Positions 22,847-30,922 of a stretch of 32,598 nt of DNA are shown one piece after another. The notes under the pieces are model-generated. The model saw only the letters and a program-made list of their open reading frames with translations, ran no database searches and had not been told where the DNA came from. The DNA lies in the NCBI GenBank assembly GCA_949292185.1, contig CASEYP010000028.1, forward strand, positions 1 through 32,598. Direction: 5' to 3'. This DNA comes from an uncultured bacterium (GTDB lineage Bacteria; Cyanobacteriota; Vampirovibrionia; Gastranaerophilales; Gastranaerophilaceae). The translations under genes were made by a program, and so were the position numbers. The stretch's first letter is position 1; each line of letters starts with the position of its first letter.

Positions 22847-23538
22847 TGGATATAGAATTATCAGCATCAATGATGTGCGCTAATTTTGCGAATTTAGAAA
22901 AAGAAGTAAAAGAGCTTGAAGAAGCAGGAATTGACTCTTTTCATATAGATATAATGGACGGAAGTTTTGTAGATAACTTCGGTATGGGATATCAAGATAT
23001 GGCATTTATAAAAAAAAATACAACAAAAACCGTAGATGCTCATTTAATGGTTCGAAAACCATATAATTACCTGGATATACTGTTTCGACTTGGGATTGAT
23101 ATTATCTATATACATCCGGAAGTTGACCCGGATCCGGCAACAACAATAGAAAAAATACATAATGCAGGATCTATTGCAGGGATTGCAATAAATCCAGGTA
23201 CATCAATTTCGACAATTAGTGAACTGTTAAATACCGTAGACAGAGTCCTTGTACTTGGCGTTAACCCTGGACATGCAGGCAGACAATACCAAGACTATGT
23301 AGATAATAAAATAGAAACTCTGTTAAATCTAAAATCAAAATACAATTTTGAAATATTCTTAGATGGAGCTGTAACTCCTGAAAGAATAGCAAAATGGTCA
23401 AAAAAAGGCGTAAAAGGCTATATTCTAGGTACAGCTACACTATTTAAAAACAATATGGAGTATTCTAAGAACATAAAAAAAATAAAAGTATATAACAGTA
23501 ACAATGTACTTTTAAGTGCAGAGAGAAGAGGCATTTAA
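22846..23538 (+). CDS. Ribulose-phosphate 3-epimerase-like enzyme
   Basis: A 230-residue TIM-barrel metalloenzyme resembling D-ribulose-5-phosphate or D-allulose-6-phosphate 3-epimerase. Metal ligands H33, D35 (FHIDIMDG), H66 (DAHLMV) and catalytic D173 (FLDGAV) are present. VNPGHAGRQY (139-148) replaces the usual VNPGFGGQ, and the start is SASMMCANF rather than a typical SILSAD. These changes and the position inside a sugar locus argue for a specialised substrate rather than the central pentose-phosphate enzyme. It overlaps both neighbours by one base. Confidence 0.83.
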   Translation: MDIELSASMMCANFANLEKEVKELEEAGIDSFHIDIMDGSFVDNFGMGYQDMAFIKKNTTKTVDAHLMVRKPYNYLDILFRLGIDIIYIHPEVDPDPATTIEKIHNAGSIAGIAINPGTSISTISELLNTVDRVLVLGVNPGHAGRQYQDYVDNKIETLLNLKSKYNFEIFLDGAVTPERIAKWSKKGVKGYILGTATLFKNNMEYSKNIKKIKVYNSNNVLLSAERRGI

Positions 23539-24722
23539 TGGATAAGGATATACCAATACTTGAAGATATAGAACATTTAGTAAAATTTTGCCATAAATAT
23601 AAAAATATATATATTTATGGTAACAATGAACGACAAATATACTTAAATAAATTTTTAAAATCATGTGATATCAAGGTAAAAGGTTATATTGTTGAAAAAT
23701 CTAAATGTAACAATTTAGATCTGAGAGAATACACTGCAGAAGAAGCTCGCAAAAATACAAAATATTTTCATATAGGAAACCTTAATAAGCGAAACATATA
23801 TAACGCAGGAATAATAATAATTGACGAAACAAATCCATATGAATTGCAAAAAGCAGGATTTAAAAACTACTATTATATTTCAAATACAAATAGGTCAAAT
23901 ATAGTAACTAAAATGAAACCTAGAGCGATAAAAAAACTAGGCGTTGAATATAATTTAGTAGACCAATGCAATTTAAATTGCAAAAGTTGTGATCATTGTT
24001 CACCAATCGCAGACGAATTCAATATAAGCTTAGAAGAATTTGAAAATGATATGAAAAGATTATCCGAAATTACAAATGACAACTTATTACGCATAACCCT
24101 TATGGGTGGAGAACCTTTACTACATCCAAGACTCTGCGATTTACTAAAGATTGCAAGAAAATATTTCAAAAAAACTCCGATAATCTTGCACTCAAATGGA
24201 ATTTTATTATTAAATGCAGAAAATAAAGAGCCTAACCTTTGGCAAATATTAAAAGATGAAAATATAGTATTAATTGTAACAACATACCCAATAAAAACAG
24301 ATTATAAAGCAATAGATGCAAAAGCTATAGAATACGGAATTAGCTATAACAGATTTATGCACGTAGGAAATCAAAAAGAAGAAGGTATCAAATGGTTAAG
24401 ACATGCACCTTTTTATTTTAAGAAAAAAGCTCCTAAATATTATTATATTAGCTGTTACCACTTTAATGATTGTGTAACTCTAAGACACGGGAAATTATAC
24501 ACATGCCCATTTAAACCATATTCGCAATATTTGAATAAATATTTTAATACACATTTAGAAATTACAGATAAAGATTATATAGACATATATAAAGCAAAAT
24601 CATTTGAAGAAATCGCAGAATTTTGTTCCAACAGAACTCCATTTTGTGGCTATTGCAACATAAAAGACAGAAAAAAAACAAAATTTGAGATTTCAAAAAG
24701 AGACATAAAAGAGTGGACATAA
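23538..24722 (+). CDS. Radical SAM protein with N-terminal Rossmann-like domain and extra C-terminal cysteines
   Basis: A 394-residue protein. Residues 1-125 look like a small Rossmann-type domain (IYIYGNNERQIYLNKF near 24-39, then KVKGYIVEK), similar to the N-terminal parts of some sugar-modifying proteins. The radical SAM core starts near 135 with QCNLNCKSC: C144, C148 and C151 bind the cluster. TLMGGEPLLHPRL is the SAM-binding glycine motif. Further cysteines C306, C312, C323, C363, C370 and C373 (PFCGYC) could hold an auxiliary SPASM/twitch-like iron-sulfur cluster. The substrate is unknown; context suggests a sugar or sugar nucleotide. It starts in a one-base overlap with the epimerase gene. 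Confidence 0.83.
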   Translation: MDKDIPILEDIEHLVKFCHKYKNIYIYGNNERQIYLNKFLKSCDIKVKGYIVEKSKCNNLDLREYTAEEARKNTKYFHIGNLNKRNIYNAGIIIIDETNPYELQKAGFKNYYYISNTNRSNIVTKMKPRAIKKLGVEYNLVDQCNLNCKSCDHCSPIADEFNISLEEFENDMKRLSEITNDNLLRITLMGGEPLLHPRLCDLLKIARKYFKKTPIILHSNGILLLNAENKEPNLWQILKDENIVLIVTTYPIKTDYKAIDAKAIEYGISYNRFMHVGNQKEEGIKWLRHAPFYFKKKAPKYYYISCYHFNDCVTLRHGKLYTCPFKPYSQYLNKYFNTHLEITDKDYIDIYKAKSFEEIAEFCSNRTPFCGYCNIKDRKKTKFEISKRDIKEWT

Positions 24723-24747
24723 AAATAAAATAACTAAGGAGAGAAGA

Positions 24748-27102
24748 ATGGAAGTAATAGAAGACACAAAAAAAAACAATATAACAAGTAATATACAGGA
24801 ATGTTGTGGATGTTCTGCATGTGCAAACATTTGTCCAACAGGTGCAATAAAAATGACTGAAAACGAAATTGGATACTACACACCAACAATTTCAGATGAT
24901 AAATGTATTAATTGTGGCAAATGCATAAAAGTATGTCCAGAAATAAATAATATACTAGGTAACAATAAAACGCCAAAAGTATATGCCTGTCAATCGAATG
25001 ATGAATTAAGATTTGTAAGCTCTTCTGGTGGTATGTTCACACCAATTGCTGAATATGTATTATCTTTAGGAGGCTTCGTTGTTGGAGTTGAATTTGATAA
25101 AAACTGGAAAGTACAACATACAATTATTAATAATATTAATGATCTGGATAAACTAAGACGATCAAAATACGTACAGTCATACATTAAGGAAGATTTATAT
25201 AAAGAGATAGAAAATCTTCTAAAAAATGATAAATATGTGCTATTTACAGGGTGTCCTTGCCAAGTTGCAGGATTAAAAAGTTACCTTAATAAAAAATATG
25301 AAAAACTAATTTTGGTAGATTTACTTTGTGCGCAATGCGCTTCACCAAAAGTATATCGTAAATTTTTACAAGATTGTTACCCTAATGAAGAAATCAAAAG
25401 TATAAATTTTAGAAGTAAAATTGCTGGTTGGGATGCAAATACAGTTATTAAAACTAACAAGCATATCGATGATGAAATAACATATAATTTTATGAAGCCA
25501 TATGCCAATCATCTTCTAATGAATGAGACATGCAAACATTGCAAATATACCACTACTTCAAGGCAAGGGGATTTAACAATAGGAGACTTTTGGGGAATTG
25601 GTAAAAGATACCCAGAACTTGATGATAGAAAAGGTACATCTTGTCTTTTAGTTAATACAGAAAAAGGGAATACTATTTTTAATAAAATAAAAAGAAATTT
25701 AAAACTTTGCAAAGAATTACCACTCAGAGAAGCTATAATAAGTAACTGGATTTTACAAGGTTCATTTCCAGCTCATCCAAATATAAATATGCTCAACAAA
25801 AAACTTGAAACTAAAAATTTTGTAGAAAATGTGAATGATTGCTTGAACAAAAATTACAATATTGGAATTATGGGTTGGTTTTGGGTTCCAAATAGAGGGG
25901 CAATTTTAACTAATTACGCATTAAATGAATTTTTAAAAGATCAAGGCTATAATGTAAAAACCATAAATTTTATACCGTCTAATGGAAGAACTAACACGTA
26001 CAACAATAGTATTGCTGAAGACTTTGCAAATAAATATCTAACTTTAACTAAAAAAATAACAAATTATAATGAGCTAAAATCGCTAAACAAGTATTTTGGA
26101 ACATTTATAGTTGGATCTGACCAGTTGTGGAGGTGGGCATTTAGAAAATACCCTTTAGGACATTTATTTCTTAATTTTGCAAATTTAAATAAAAAAATAC
26201 TAAGCTATTCAACTTCATTTGGAACAGAAAAGTATGATGGACCAGAAGAAGCTAGAATACTAAGACGATTGTATCTAAAACGATTTGATGCAATTTCTGT
26301 AAGAGAATTTGATGGTGTAAAGATCTTAGAAGAAGATTTTAAATTAAAAGGAATTCAAACAATTGATCCTGTATTTTTAGTTGATAAATCAAAATATGAA
26401 CAATTAATCAAAAATTCAGATAAGACAGATTCAAATTATATTGCTTATTATTTTATACTACCGACTGAAGAAAAAATGAACATTGTAAAAATGGCAGAAC
26501 AAAAATTTGGAATAAAAGCAATAGACATAAAAGGAGACTTAGTAGTTGAAGATTGGCTATACTACATTAAAAACTGTAGAATCCTTATCACAGATTCATT
26601 CCATGGTAGCTGCTTTGCCACTATCTTTAATAAAACATTTATACCAATAAACGTTGCAGAAGAGAAACCAACAAGATTTGAAACATTATTCAAAATAACA
26701 AACATGATGGATAGGCTATTATTGCATCCTAACGACATAAAAGACAAGGAATACCTGTTTGATGATATAAATTGGACAGAAGCTAATCGCAACCTAGAAC
26801 GCGAAATTAATAGATCTCAAAAATGGTTACTGGAGCAAATAGAATACCCTCAAAAAGATAAATTAACTGAGGATGAAAAAATAATAGAATTACTTTTAGA
26901 TAGAACAAATAATATTAATATAAATTACAACAAAAACTTAGGGATTGTACTAAATCGTAAGAAAATATACTTTAAATACTATTTAGCAAAATTATGTTTC
27001 AATCTGACATGGGGAAATTTACGGAACAAATACAAGCAACAAAAATATCACTACAAACCTATGATTCGTATTCTTAGAGAAATAAAAAAGACTGTGGCAT
27101 AA
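24748..27102 (+). CDS. Ferredoxin/FrhB-type oxidoreductase fused to a polysaccharide pyruvyl transferase
   Basis: A 784-residue fusion. Residues 19-63 carry two 4Fe-4S ferredoxin motifs (C19, C22, C25, C29 and C53, C56, C59, C63). The FrhB/coenzyme-F420-hydrogenase-beta-like region spans about 75-335, with GCPCQVAG (168-175), CAQCASP, CKHCKY and LTIGDFWGIG. Such proteins in bacteria are thought to be flavin/iron-sulfur reductases. Residues about 368-665 form a WcaK-like pyruvyl transferase domain with GWFWVPNRGA, FIVGSDQLW and TDSFHGSCFATIF (H619). The last 120 residues are basic and helical. Separate genes for the two halves are often adjacent in gut-bacterial glycan loci; here they are one chain. 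A GGAG ribosome site precedes the ATG. Confidence 0.88.
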   Translation: MEVIEDTKKNNITSNIQECCGCSACANICPTGAIKMTENEIGYYTPTISDDKCINCGKCIKVCPEINNILGNNKTPKVYACQSNDELRFVSSSGGMFTPIAEYVLSLGGFVVGVEFDKNWKVQHTIINNINDLDKLRRSKYVQSYIKEDLYKEIENLLKNDKYVLFTGCPCQVAGLKSYLNKKYEKLILVDLLCAQCASPKVYRKFLQDCYPNEEIKSINFRSKIAGWDANTVIKTNKHIDDEITYNFMKPYANHLLMNETCKHCKYTTTSRQGDLTIGDFWGIGKRYPELDDRKGTSCLLVNTEKGNTIFNKIKRNLKLCKELPLREAIISNWILQGSFPAHPNINMLNKKLETKNFVENVNDCLNKNYNIGIMGWFWVPNRGAILTNYALNEFLKDQGYNVKTINFIPSNGRTNTYNNSIAEDFANKYLTLTKKITNYNELKSLNKYFGTFIVGSDQLWRWAFRKYPLGHLFLNFANLNKKILSYSTSFGTEKYDGPEEARILRRLYLKRFDAISVREFDGVKILEEDFKLKGIQTIDPVFLVDKSKYEQLIKNSDKTDSNYIAYYFILPTEEKMNIVKMAEQKFGIKAIDIKGDLVVEDWLYYIKNCRILITDSFHGSCFATIFNKTFIPINVAEEKPTRFETLFKITNMMDRLLLHPNDIKDKEYLFDDINWTEANRNLEREINRSQKWLLEQIEYPQKDKLTEDEKIIELLLDRTNNININYNKNLGIVLNRKKIYFKYYLAKLCFNLTWGNLRNKYKQQKYHYKPMIRILREIKKTVA

Positions 27103-27117
27103 ATAAAAGGAGAAACT

Positions 27118-28215
27118 GTGTCAAATTTTAAATTAGAAATCAAAATATTAAAATTCAAAATTAAACTAACTAATTATATACTATTTTTTAATAAACATAT
27201 TAGGCGGGAATTACGCAAAAAATATCAAGATCAAATAACTAAATATCTAATCCATTCTATAGAGAAAGCATATCCAAATGATTACATAATATTTTCAAGA
27301 AATGGTGTTGGCGATATATTTTTTGTGGCAAGTTTATTAAAAGAATTTAAAAGAAAAAATCCAGGCAAAATTATCTATGTTACGGATAAACCTAAATTGA
27401 GCAAATTTATTAAATCTTTTGATGCAATTGATGAAGTAGTTGCAAACTCTGATTTTGAAATTCTACAATCTACATCTCCAATACAAAAAAGCATTAGAAA
27501 AGGAAAAATTAATTACATATTTTTTCCATACAGAGGAACGCAGAAAAACTACACTTTTGCAGACTCTTATTCAAATCTGCTAGACCTTGAATACAATCCG
27601 CCAAGAGAATTGCCACAACTTACACACAACAATAAGTTAAGTGCAGAAAAAGAAATTAAAAAGCTTGGAATTACTCCTAATAATACAATATTGCTAATAC
27701 CTGAAGCCGTAATGTTTGATTATAGAGTTTTAGATACAAAATTCTGGAAAACTTTAGCAGATAGATTACTCAATCTTGGATATGATGTAGTATTTAACAG
27801 TAAAAATAGAGCATATAAGAAATATAAAAATACATTTTTAGAAATGACAGACTTTATAGAATTTTGCAAACAAATCAAACATATTGTGTCTTTTCGCTCA
27901 GGAATTTGCGATGTCCTTGCAGGTGTAGGCATTTCAAACTTAACGGCTATATATCCTCCAAATTTTGAAGTTATATGGGCTAATAAATTTATTTTCGATA
28001 ATTTGTTAAATAAATATCACATCAAGACTGGCTCAACAGAGTTTGAAAATATATTTAATATTTACTCACTAAATAACATTTTTCAAACAAATAAAATTAA
28101 AGAAGTTGTATATGAAAACAACGAAAAAGAGATCATACAGAATATAATATTTGATATAGAGCACAACGATAATAATAACAAAATTGACAACAATGCAAAA
28201 GTTCTCTACAATTAG
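27118..28215 (+). CDS. GT9-like glycosyltransferase (heptosyltransferase family-like)
   Basis: The start is a GTG with AAGGAG five bases upstream. The 365-residue product begins with a basic N-terminus (about 1-45) that may lie on the membrane. GT-B features follow: FSRNGVGDIFFVASLLKEF (about 59-77), which mirrors the GD loop of GT9 enzymes, then PGKIIYVTDKPKLSKF. ILLIPEAVMFDYRVLD (about 190-205), with FRSGICDVLAGVGISNLTA near 259-277, forms the nucleotide-sugar half. It shares its plan and the RSG-DVL motif with the gene at 18906, so the two are probably distant paralogues. Donor and acceptor are unknown. Its C-terminal tail is asparagine-rich. Confidence 0.72.
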   Translation: MSNFKLEIKILKFKIKLTNYILFFNKHIRRELRKKYQDQITKYLIHSIEKAYPNDYIIFSRNGVGDIFFVASLLKEFKRKNPGKIIYVTDKPKLSKFIKSFDAIDEVVANSDFEILQSTSPIQKSIRKGKINYIFFPYRGTQKNYTFADSYSNLLDLEYNPPRELPQLTHNNKLSAEKEIKKLGITPNNTILLIPEAVMFDYRVLDTKFWKTLADRLLNLGYDVVFNSKNRAYKKYKNTFLEMTDFIEFCKQIKHIVSFRSGICDVLAGVGISNLTAIYPPNFEVIWANKFIFDNLLNKYHIKTGSTEFENIFNIYSLNNIFQTNKIKEVVYENNEKEIIQNIIFDIEHNDNNNKIDNNAKVLYN

Positions 28216-28218
28216 AAT

Positions 28219-28998
28219 ATGAGTACAAATAATAATATTTATCAAAATAAGAAAACGCTTCCTACAGAATTAAAAGCTTTTAACTGGGGAGCTTTTCTTT
28301 TGACATTTGTATGGGGTATCAAATTTAAAGCGTGGTGGACACTTTTGGTAATACCATTAATTTGGTTTCAATTACCCCTTGGATTTAATTGGATACTATT
28401 TGGTGCATTACAGATATTTTTTGGTTTTAAAGGTAATGAATGGGCCTATCAAGTTGATTGGTGGAAAAAGCCAAAAGATTTTCAAGCTACACAAATAAAA
28501 TGGGCTATAGCGGGGGTTGCAATAAATATTATTGTTCCTTTTATTATACTTGGAATTGGTCTTAGATTTGTACAAAAATCTCCTGACAATGTTAGTAATT
28601 TTATTGAAAATACTCAGTGTGCAATATCTTATAATAAAATTCAAAAAGGATTACCAAAAGTTAGGCAAATTAACTCTTTATCATCAGGTGAGCTTGCAAA
28701 ACAGTTTGCTGCTCAATATAAAGACACAAAACTTGATGGTACTACAGTGATCTTTTCTATAAAAGACGGGTCAAAGAGTTATCAATTATATGGACTAACA
28801 TTTAGTAAGTTAGGTTACGATAAGCCTTGTGATTTAAAACTGGAAAACTGCATAATAACATCATCATACGTAGTTCCGCAGGGTTTATTTGAAACCCGAG
28901 AATGTACATTTTTCTTTGACTCTCAAGGCAGTGTAAAACCAAATACTCAAACTCAAAAAGCCGTAGAAAAAGGCTATAATATATTCAAATATTTATAA
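28219..28998 (+). CDS. DUF2628-like membrane protein with exported C-terminal domain
   Basis: A 259-residue protein. The N-terminal half has the pattern FNWGAFLLTFVWGIKFKAWW and FFGFKGNEWAYQ, typical of DUF2628-type membrane proteins of unknown function, with about two membrane segments (30-75). A third segment follows near 93-117 (IKWAIAGVAINIIVPFIILG). Residues 120-259 form a soluble domain, probably outside the membrane, with cysteines C133, C201, C207 and C225. Its place between glycosyltransferase genes, three bases after the previous stop, is odd for this family. It has only a weak ribosome site. Function unknown. Confidence 0.7.
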   Translation: MSTNNNIYQNKKTLPTELKAFNWGAFLLTFVWGIKFKAWWTLLVIPLIWFQLPLGFNWILFGALQIFFGFKGNEWAYQVDWWKKPKDFQATQIKWAIAGVAINIIVPFIILGIGLRFVQKSPDNVSNFIENTQCAISYNKIQKGLPKVRQINSLSSGELAKQFAAQYKDTKLDGTTVIFSIKDGSKSYQLYGLTFSKLGYDKPCDLKLENCIITSSYVVPQGLFETRECTFFFDSQGSVKPNTQTQKAVEKGYNIFKYL

Positions 28999-29010
28999 AG
29001 GATTTAAAAA

Positions 29011-30102
29011 ATGTCAAATGCAATAAAACTTTCAGTTATAATCCCTGTATATAATGTTGAAAAATATTTAAGACAGTGCCTGGATAGTGTACTAGCTCAA
29101 ACACTTGAAGATATAGAAATTATTTTAATCGATGATGGAAGCAAAGATTCTTGTCCTAAAATAATTGATGAATATGCAACAAAAGACTCGCGAATTAGAG
29201 TTTTCCATAACACTAACTGCGGATATGGCAAAGAGTGTAACTTTGGTATAGACAATTCAAAAGGAGAATATATAACTATCCTGGAGCCAGATGATTACAT
29301 TGCTCCTGAGATGTACAAAGATTTATATCAGCTTGCTACAAACAATGATGCAGATATTGCGAAATCGACCTATTTTAGAAAATTTGAAACCAAAACAACA
29401 AATAATATTATTGAAATTGATTGGTCAAATAGATTTAATATACCAAATAAAGTTTTTAAAATAGAACAATACCCTTATTTCTTAGCGCTACATCCAAGCA
29501 TTTGGAGTGCAATTTATAAAAAAGACTTTCTTGTAAATAATAATATCAGATTTATTGAAGCTCCAGGTTCTGGTTGGACAGACAATCCTTTCCAAGTAGA
29601 GGCAATGTGTAGAGCAAATAGAATAGTTTATACGGATAAAGCTTACTACTATTGGAGAGTTACAACAGATACAAATGCGGAAGCTCTAAAAGATTATAAA
29701 ATACCATTTATTAGAAGCGATGAAATTCATGAGTGGCTCGATAACAATAAAATAACTAATACAAACATATTAGGAGCCTTGTATGAAAGGGAACTTTCAT
29801 ATATTGAAATAGTTACCAAGATGAAAGACATAACTGATATAGATGATTGCACAGATAGAATACATAAAATGTGTAATAGGATGAGTCCAACAATTGTGTA
29901 CACTTCAAAATACATAAGATTAAAAAATAAAAATTTATTTTTTATGTGTAAATATTTGCCTTTTACAATAAAATTTAACAGATTTAGAAGAAAATTTTTA
30001 AAATTACGATTAAACAGAAATGAACAATCCATCAGTATATTAGGGAAAAAGTTCGATTTTACAATAAAGAAAGGTGAGATAAATGAAAGTAATAGCAATT
30101 AA
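29011..30102 (+). CDS. GT2-family glycosyltransferase
   Basis: A 363-residue inverting GT-A glycosyltransferase. The N-terminal SVIIPVYNVEKYLRQCLDS (8-26), nucleotide-binding LIDDGSKDS with D41 and D42, and the metal-binding EPDD (92-95) are intact. WTDNPFQVEAM (about 190-200) is in the acceptor/base region. The basic C-terminal part (about 300-350) is rich in Arg, Lys and Phe and may bind the membrane; there is no true transmembrane pair. It would add a sugar, perhaps the one activated by this locus, to a glycan. AAAGGA lies ahead of the ATG, and the flavoprotein gene begins 20 bases before its stop. Confidence 0.9.
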   Translation: MSNAIKLSVIIPVYNVEKYLRQCLDSVLAQTLEDIEIILIDDGSKDSCPKIIDEYATKDSRIRVFHNTNCGYGKECNFGIDNSKGEYITILEPDDYIAPEMYKDLYQLATNNDADIAKSTYFRKFETKTTNNIIEIDWSNRFNIPNKVFKIEQYPYFLALHPSIWSAIYKKDFLVNNNIRFIEAPGSGWTDNPFQVEAMCRANRIVYTDKAYYYWRVTTDTNAEALKDYKIPFIRSDEIHEWLDNNKITNTNILGALYERELSYIEIVTKMKDITDIDDCTDRIHKMCNRMSPTIVYTSKYIRLKNKNLFFMCKYLPFTIKFNRFRRKFLKLRLNRNEQSISILGKKFDFTIKKGEINESNSN

Positions 30103-30658
30103 TGGAAGCCCTAGAAAGGGTGGAAATACAGAACAGTTATTAAATCTTGTACTAGACCCAATAAAAAACGCAGGAATAGAAACAAAAATTATACAAGTTG
30201 GTGGAACTGATATTCATGGTTGTAGAGGCTGCTGGGCGTGTGCAAAAATGAAAACAGGTAAATGCGCATATAATGATGACATGCTAAATGGTATACTTGA
30301 TGAAGTATACTCAGCTGATGCGCTAATTTTAGGAACTCCATCATATTTTGCTGACATGACCCCAGAACTTAAAGCTTTTATAGATAGAGTAGGAGTTGTC
30401 GCAGGTAGCATTGGAAATCCTCTAAAACACAAAATTGGTGCTGCCGTTGTAGCCCAAAGACGAGGTGGAGGTGCAGCAATTCAATCAACAATTCATCACA
30501 TGTTTTTAATGAAAGAAATGATAATTCCTGGTTCAATATACTGGAACTATGGATTTGGAAGAGATAAAGGCGAAGTTATGTTTGATGAAGAAGCTAAACA
30601 AAACATGCTAAATCTTGGTGAAAATATAGTTTGGTTACTGGAAAAACTCAATAAATAA
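30083..30658 (+). CDS. NADPH-dependent FMN reductase / iron-sulfur flavoprotein-like
   Basis: A 191-residue flavodoxin-fold protein. The FMN phosphate loop INGSPRKGGNTEQLL is at 5-19. HGCRGCWACAKMKTGKC (45-61) carries C47, C50, C53 and C61, the cysteine-rich segment found in iron-sulfur flavoprotein relatives. GTPSYFADMTPELKAFIDR is the flavin-ring contact region. It may pass electrons to the radical SAM or FrhB-type proteins of the same operon, an inference from position; a general quinone or azo-reductase-like role is equally possible. It overlaps the glycosyltransferase gene by 20 bases and is followed by a terminator, so it ends the operon. Confidence 0.85.
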   Translation: MKVIAINGSPRKGGNTEQLLNLVLDPIKNAGIETKIIQVGGTDIHGCRGCWACAKMKTGKCAYNDDMLNGILDEVYSADALILGTPSYFADMTPELKAFIDRVGVVAGSIGNPLKHKIGAAVVAQRRGGGAAIQSTIHHMFLMKEMIIPGSIYWNYGFGRDKGEVMFDEEAKQNMLNLGENIVWLLEKLNK

Positions 30659-30684
30659 ACCTCAAAAACTATAAATAAGATATA

Positions 30685-30723
30685 AAAAAAAGGCTGTTTA
30701 TTATTTATTAACAGTCCTTTTTT
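30685..30723 (+). terminator. Terminator at the end of the sugar locus
   Basis: An A-run, GGCTGTT (30692-30698) paired with AACAGTCC (30710-30717) with one bulged base, then seven T residues. Confidence 0.75.
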
Positions 30724-30738
30724 ATGCCTATCGCTCAC

Positions 30739-30765
30739 TAAAAAAGACCCACATAAGTGAGTCTT
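30739..30765 (-). terminator. Terminator downstream of tRNA-Leu
   Basis: On the minus strand AAGACTCAC (30765-30757) pairs with GTGGGTCTT (30752-30744), including one G-U pair, around an ATAA-type loop. A run of T residues (30743-30739) follows. Confidence 0.8.
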
Positions 30766-30771
30766 AATAAA

Positions 30772-30858
30772 TGCTCCAGGCCAGACTTGAACTGGCACTG
30801 GGTTATACGCCCAATTGGATTTTAAGTCCAACGCGTCTACCGATTCCGCCACTGGAGC
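30772..30858 (-). tRNA. tRNA-Leu (anticodon UAA)
   Basis: An 87-base class II tRNA with a long variable arm. Acceptor arms are GCTCCAG and CTGGAGC. The anticodon stem TTGGA/TCCAA holds loop CTTAAAA, with the TAA anticodon at plus positions 30824-30822. The variable arm (TTGGGCGTATAACCCAG region) forms a GGG/CCC hairpin, and the T loop is TTCAAGT. Discriminator A is as expected for leucine. CCA is not encoded. No intron is present, unlike the group I intron found in many cyanobacterial tRNA-Leu(UAA) genes. Confidence 0.97.
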
Positions 30859-30893
30859 TTATTTAATTGTCAAAACCTTTCGGCTGTAAACTT

Positions 30894-30922
30894 ATACTAT
30901 AACAAACAAAACCTATTGTCAA
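30894..30922 (-). promoter_or_regulatory. Promoter of tRNA-Leu
   Basis: A perfect minus-strand TTGACA (30922-30917) overlaps the stop codon of the patatin gene. The -10 box is either TAGTAT (30899-30894, 17-base spacer) or TATAGT (30901-30896, 15-base spacer). Confidence 0.5.

Noticed and set aside
29727..30098. 123-codon minus-strand reading frame
   Set aside because: Antisense to the GT2 gene and rich in Leu, Phe and Ile, as expected for the complement of AT-rich code.
18906..30658. Recent horizontal transfer of the sugar locus
   Set aside because: It looks even more AT- and Asn/Lys/Ile-rich than the flanks, but I did not count codons and no mobile-element remnants are visible, so the claim is not supported here.
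30547..30852. 101-codon minus-strand reading frame
   Set aside because: It runs through the tRNA-Leu gene and a terminator; the tRNA explains the sequence.
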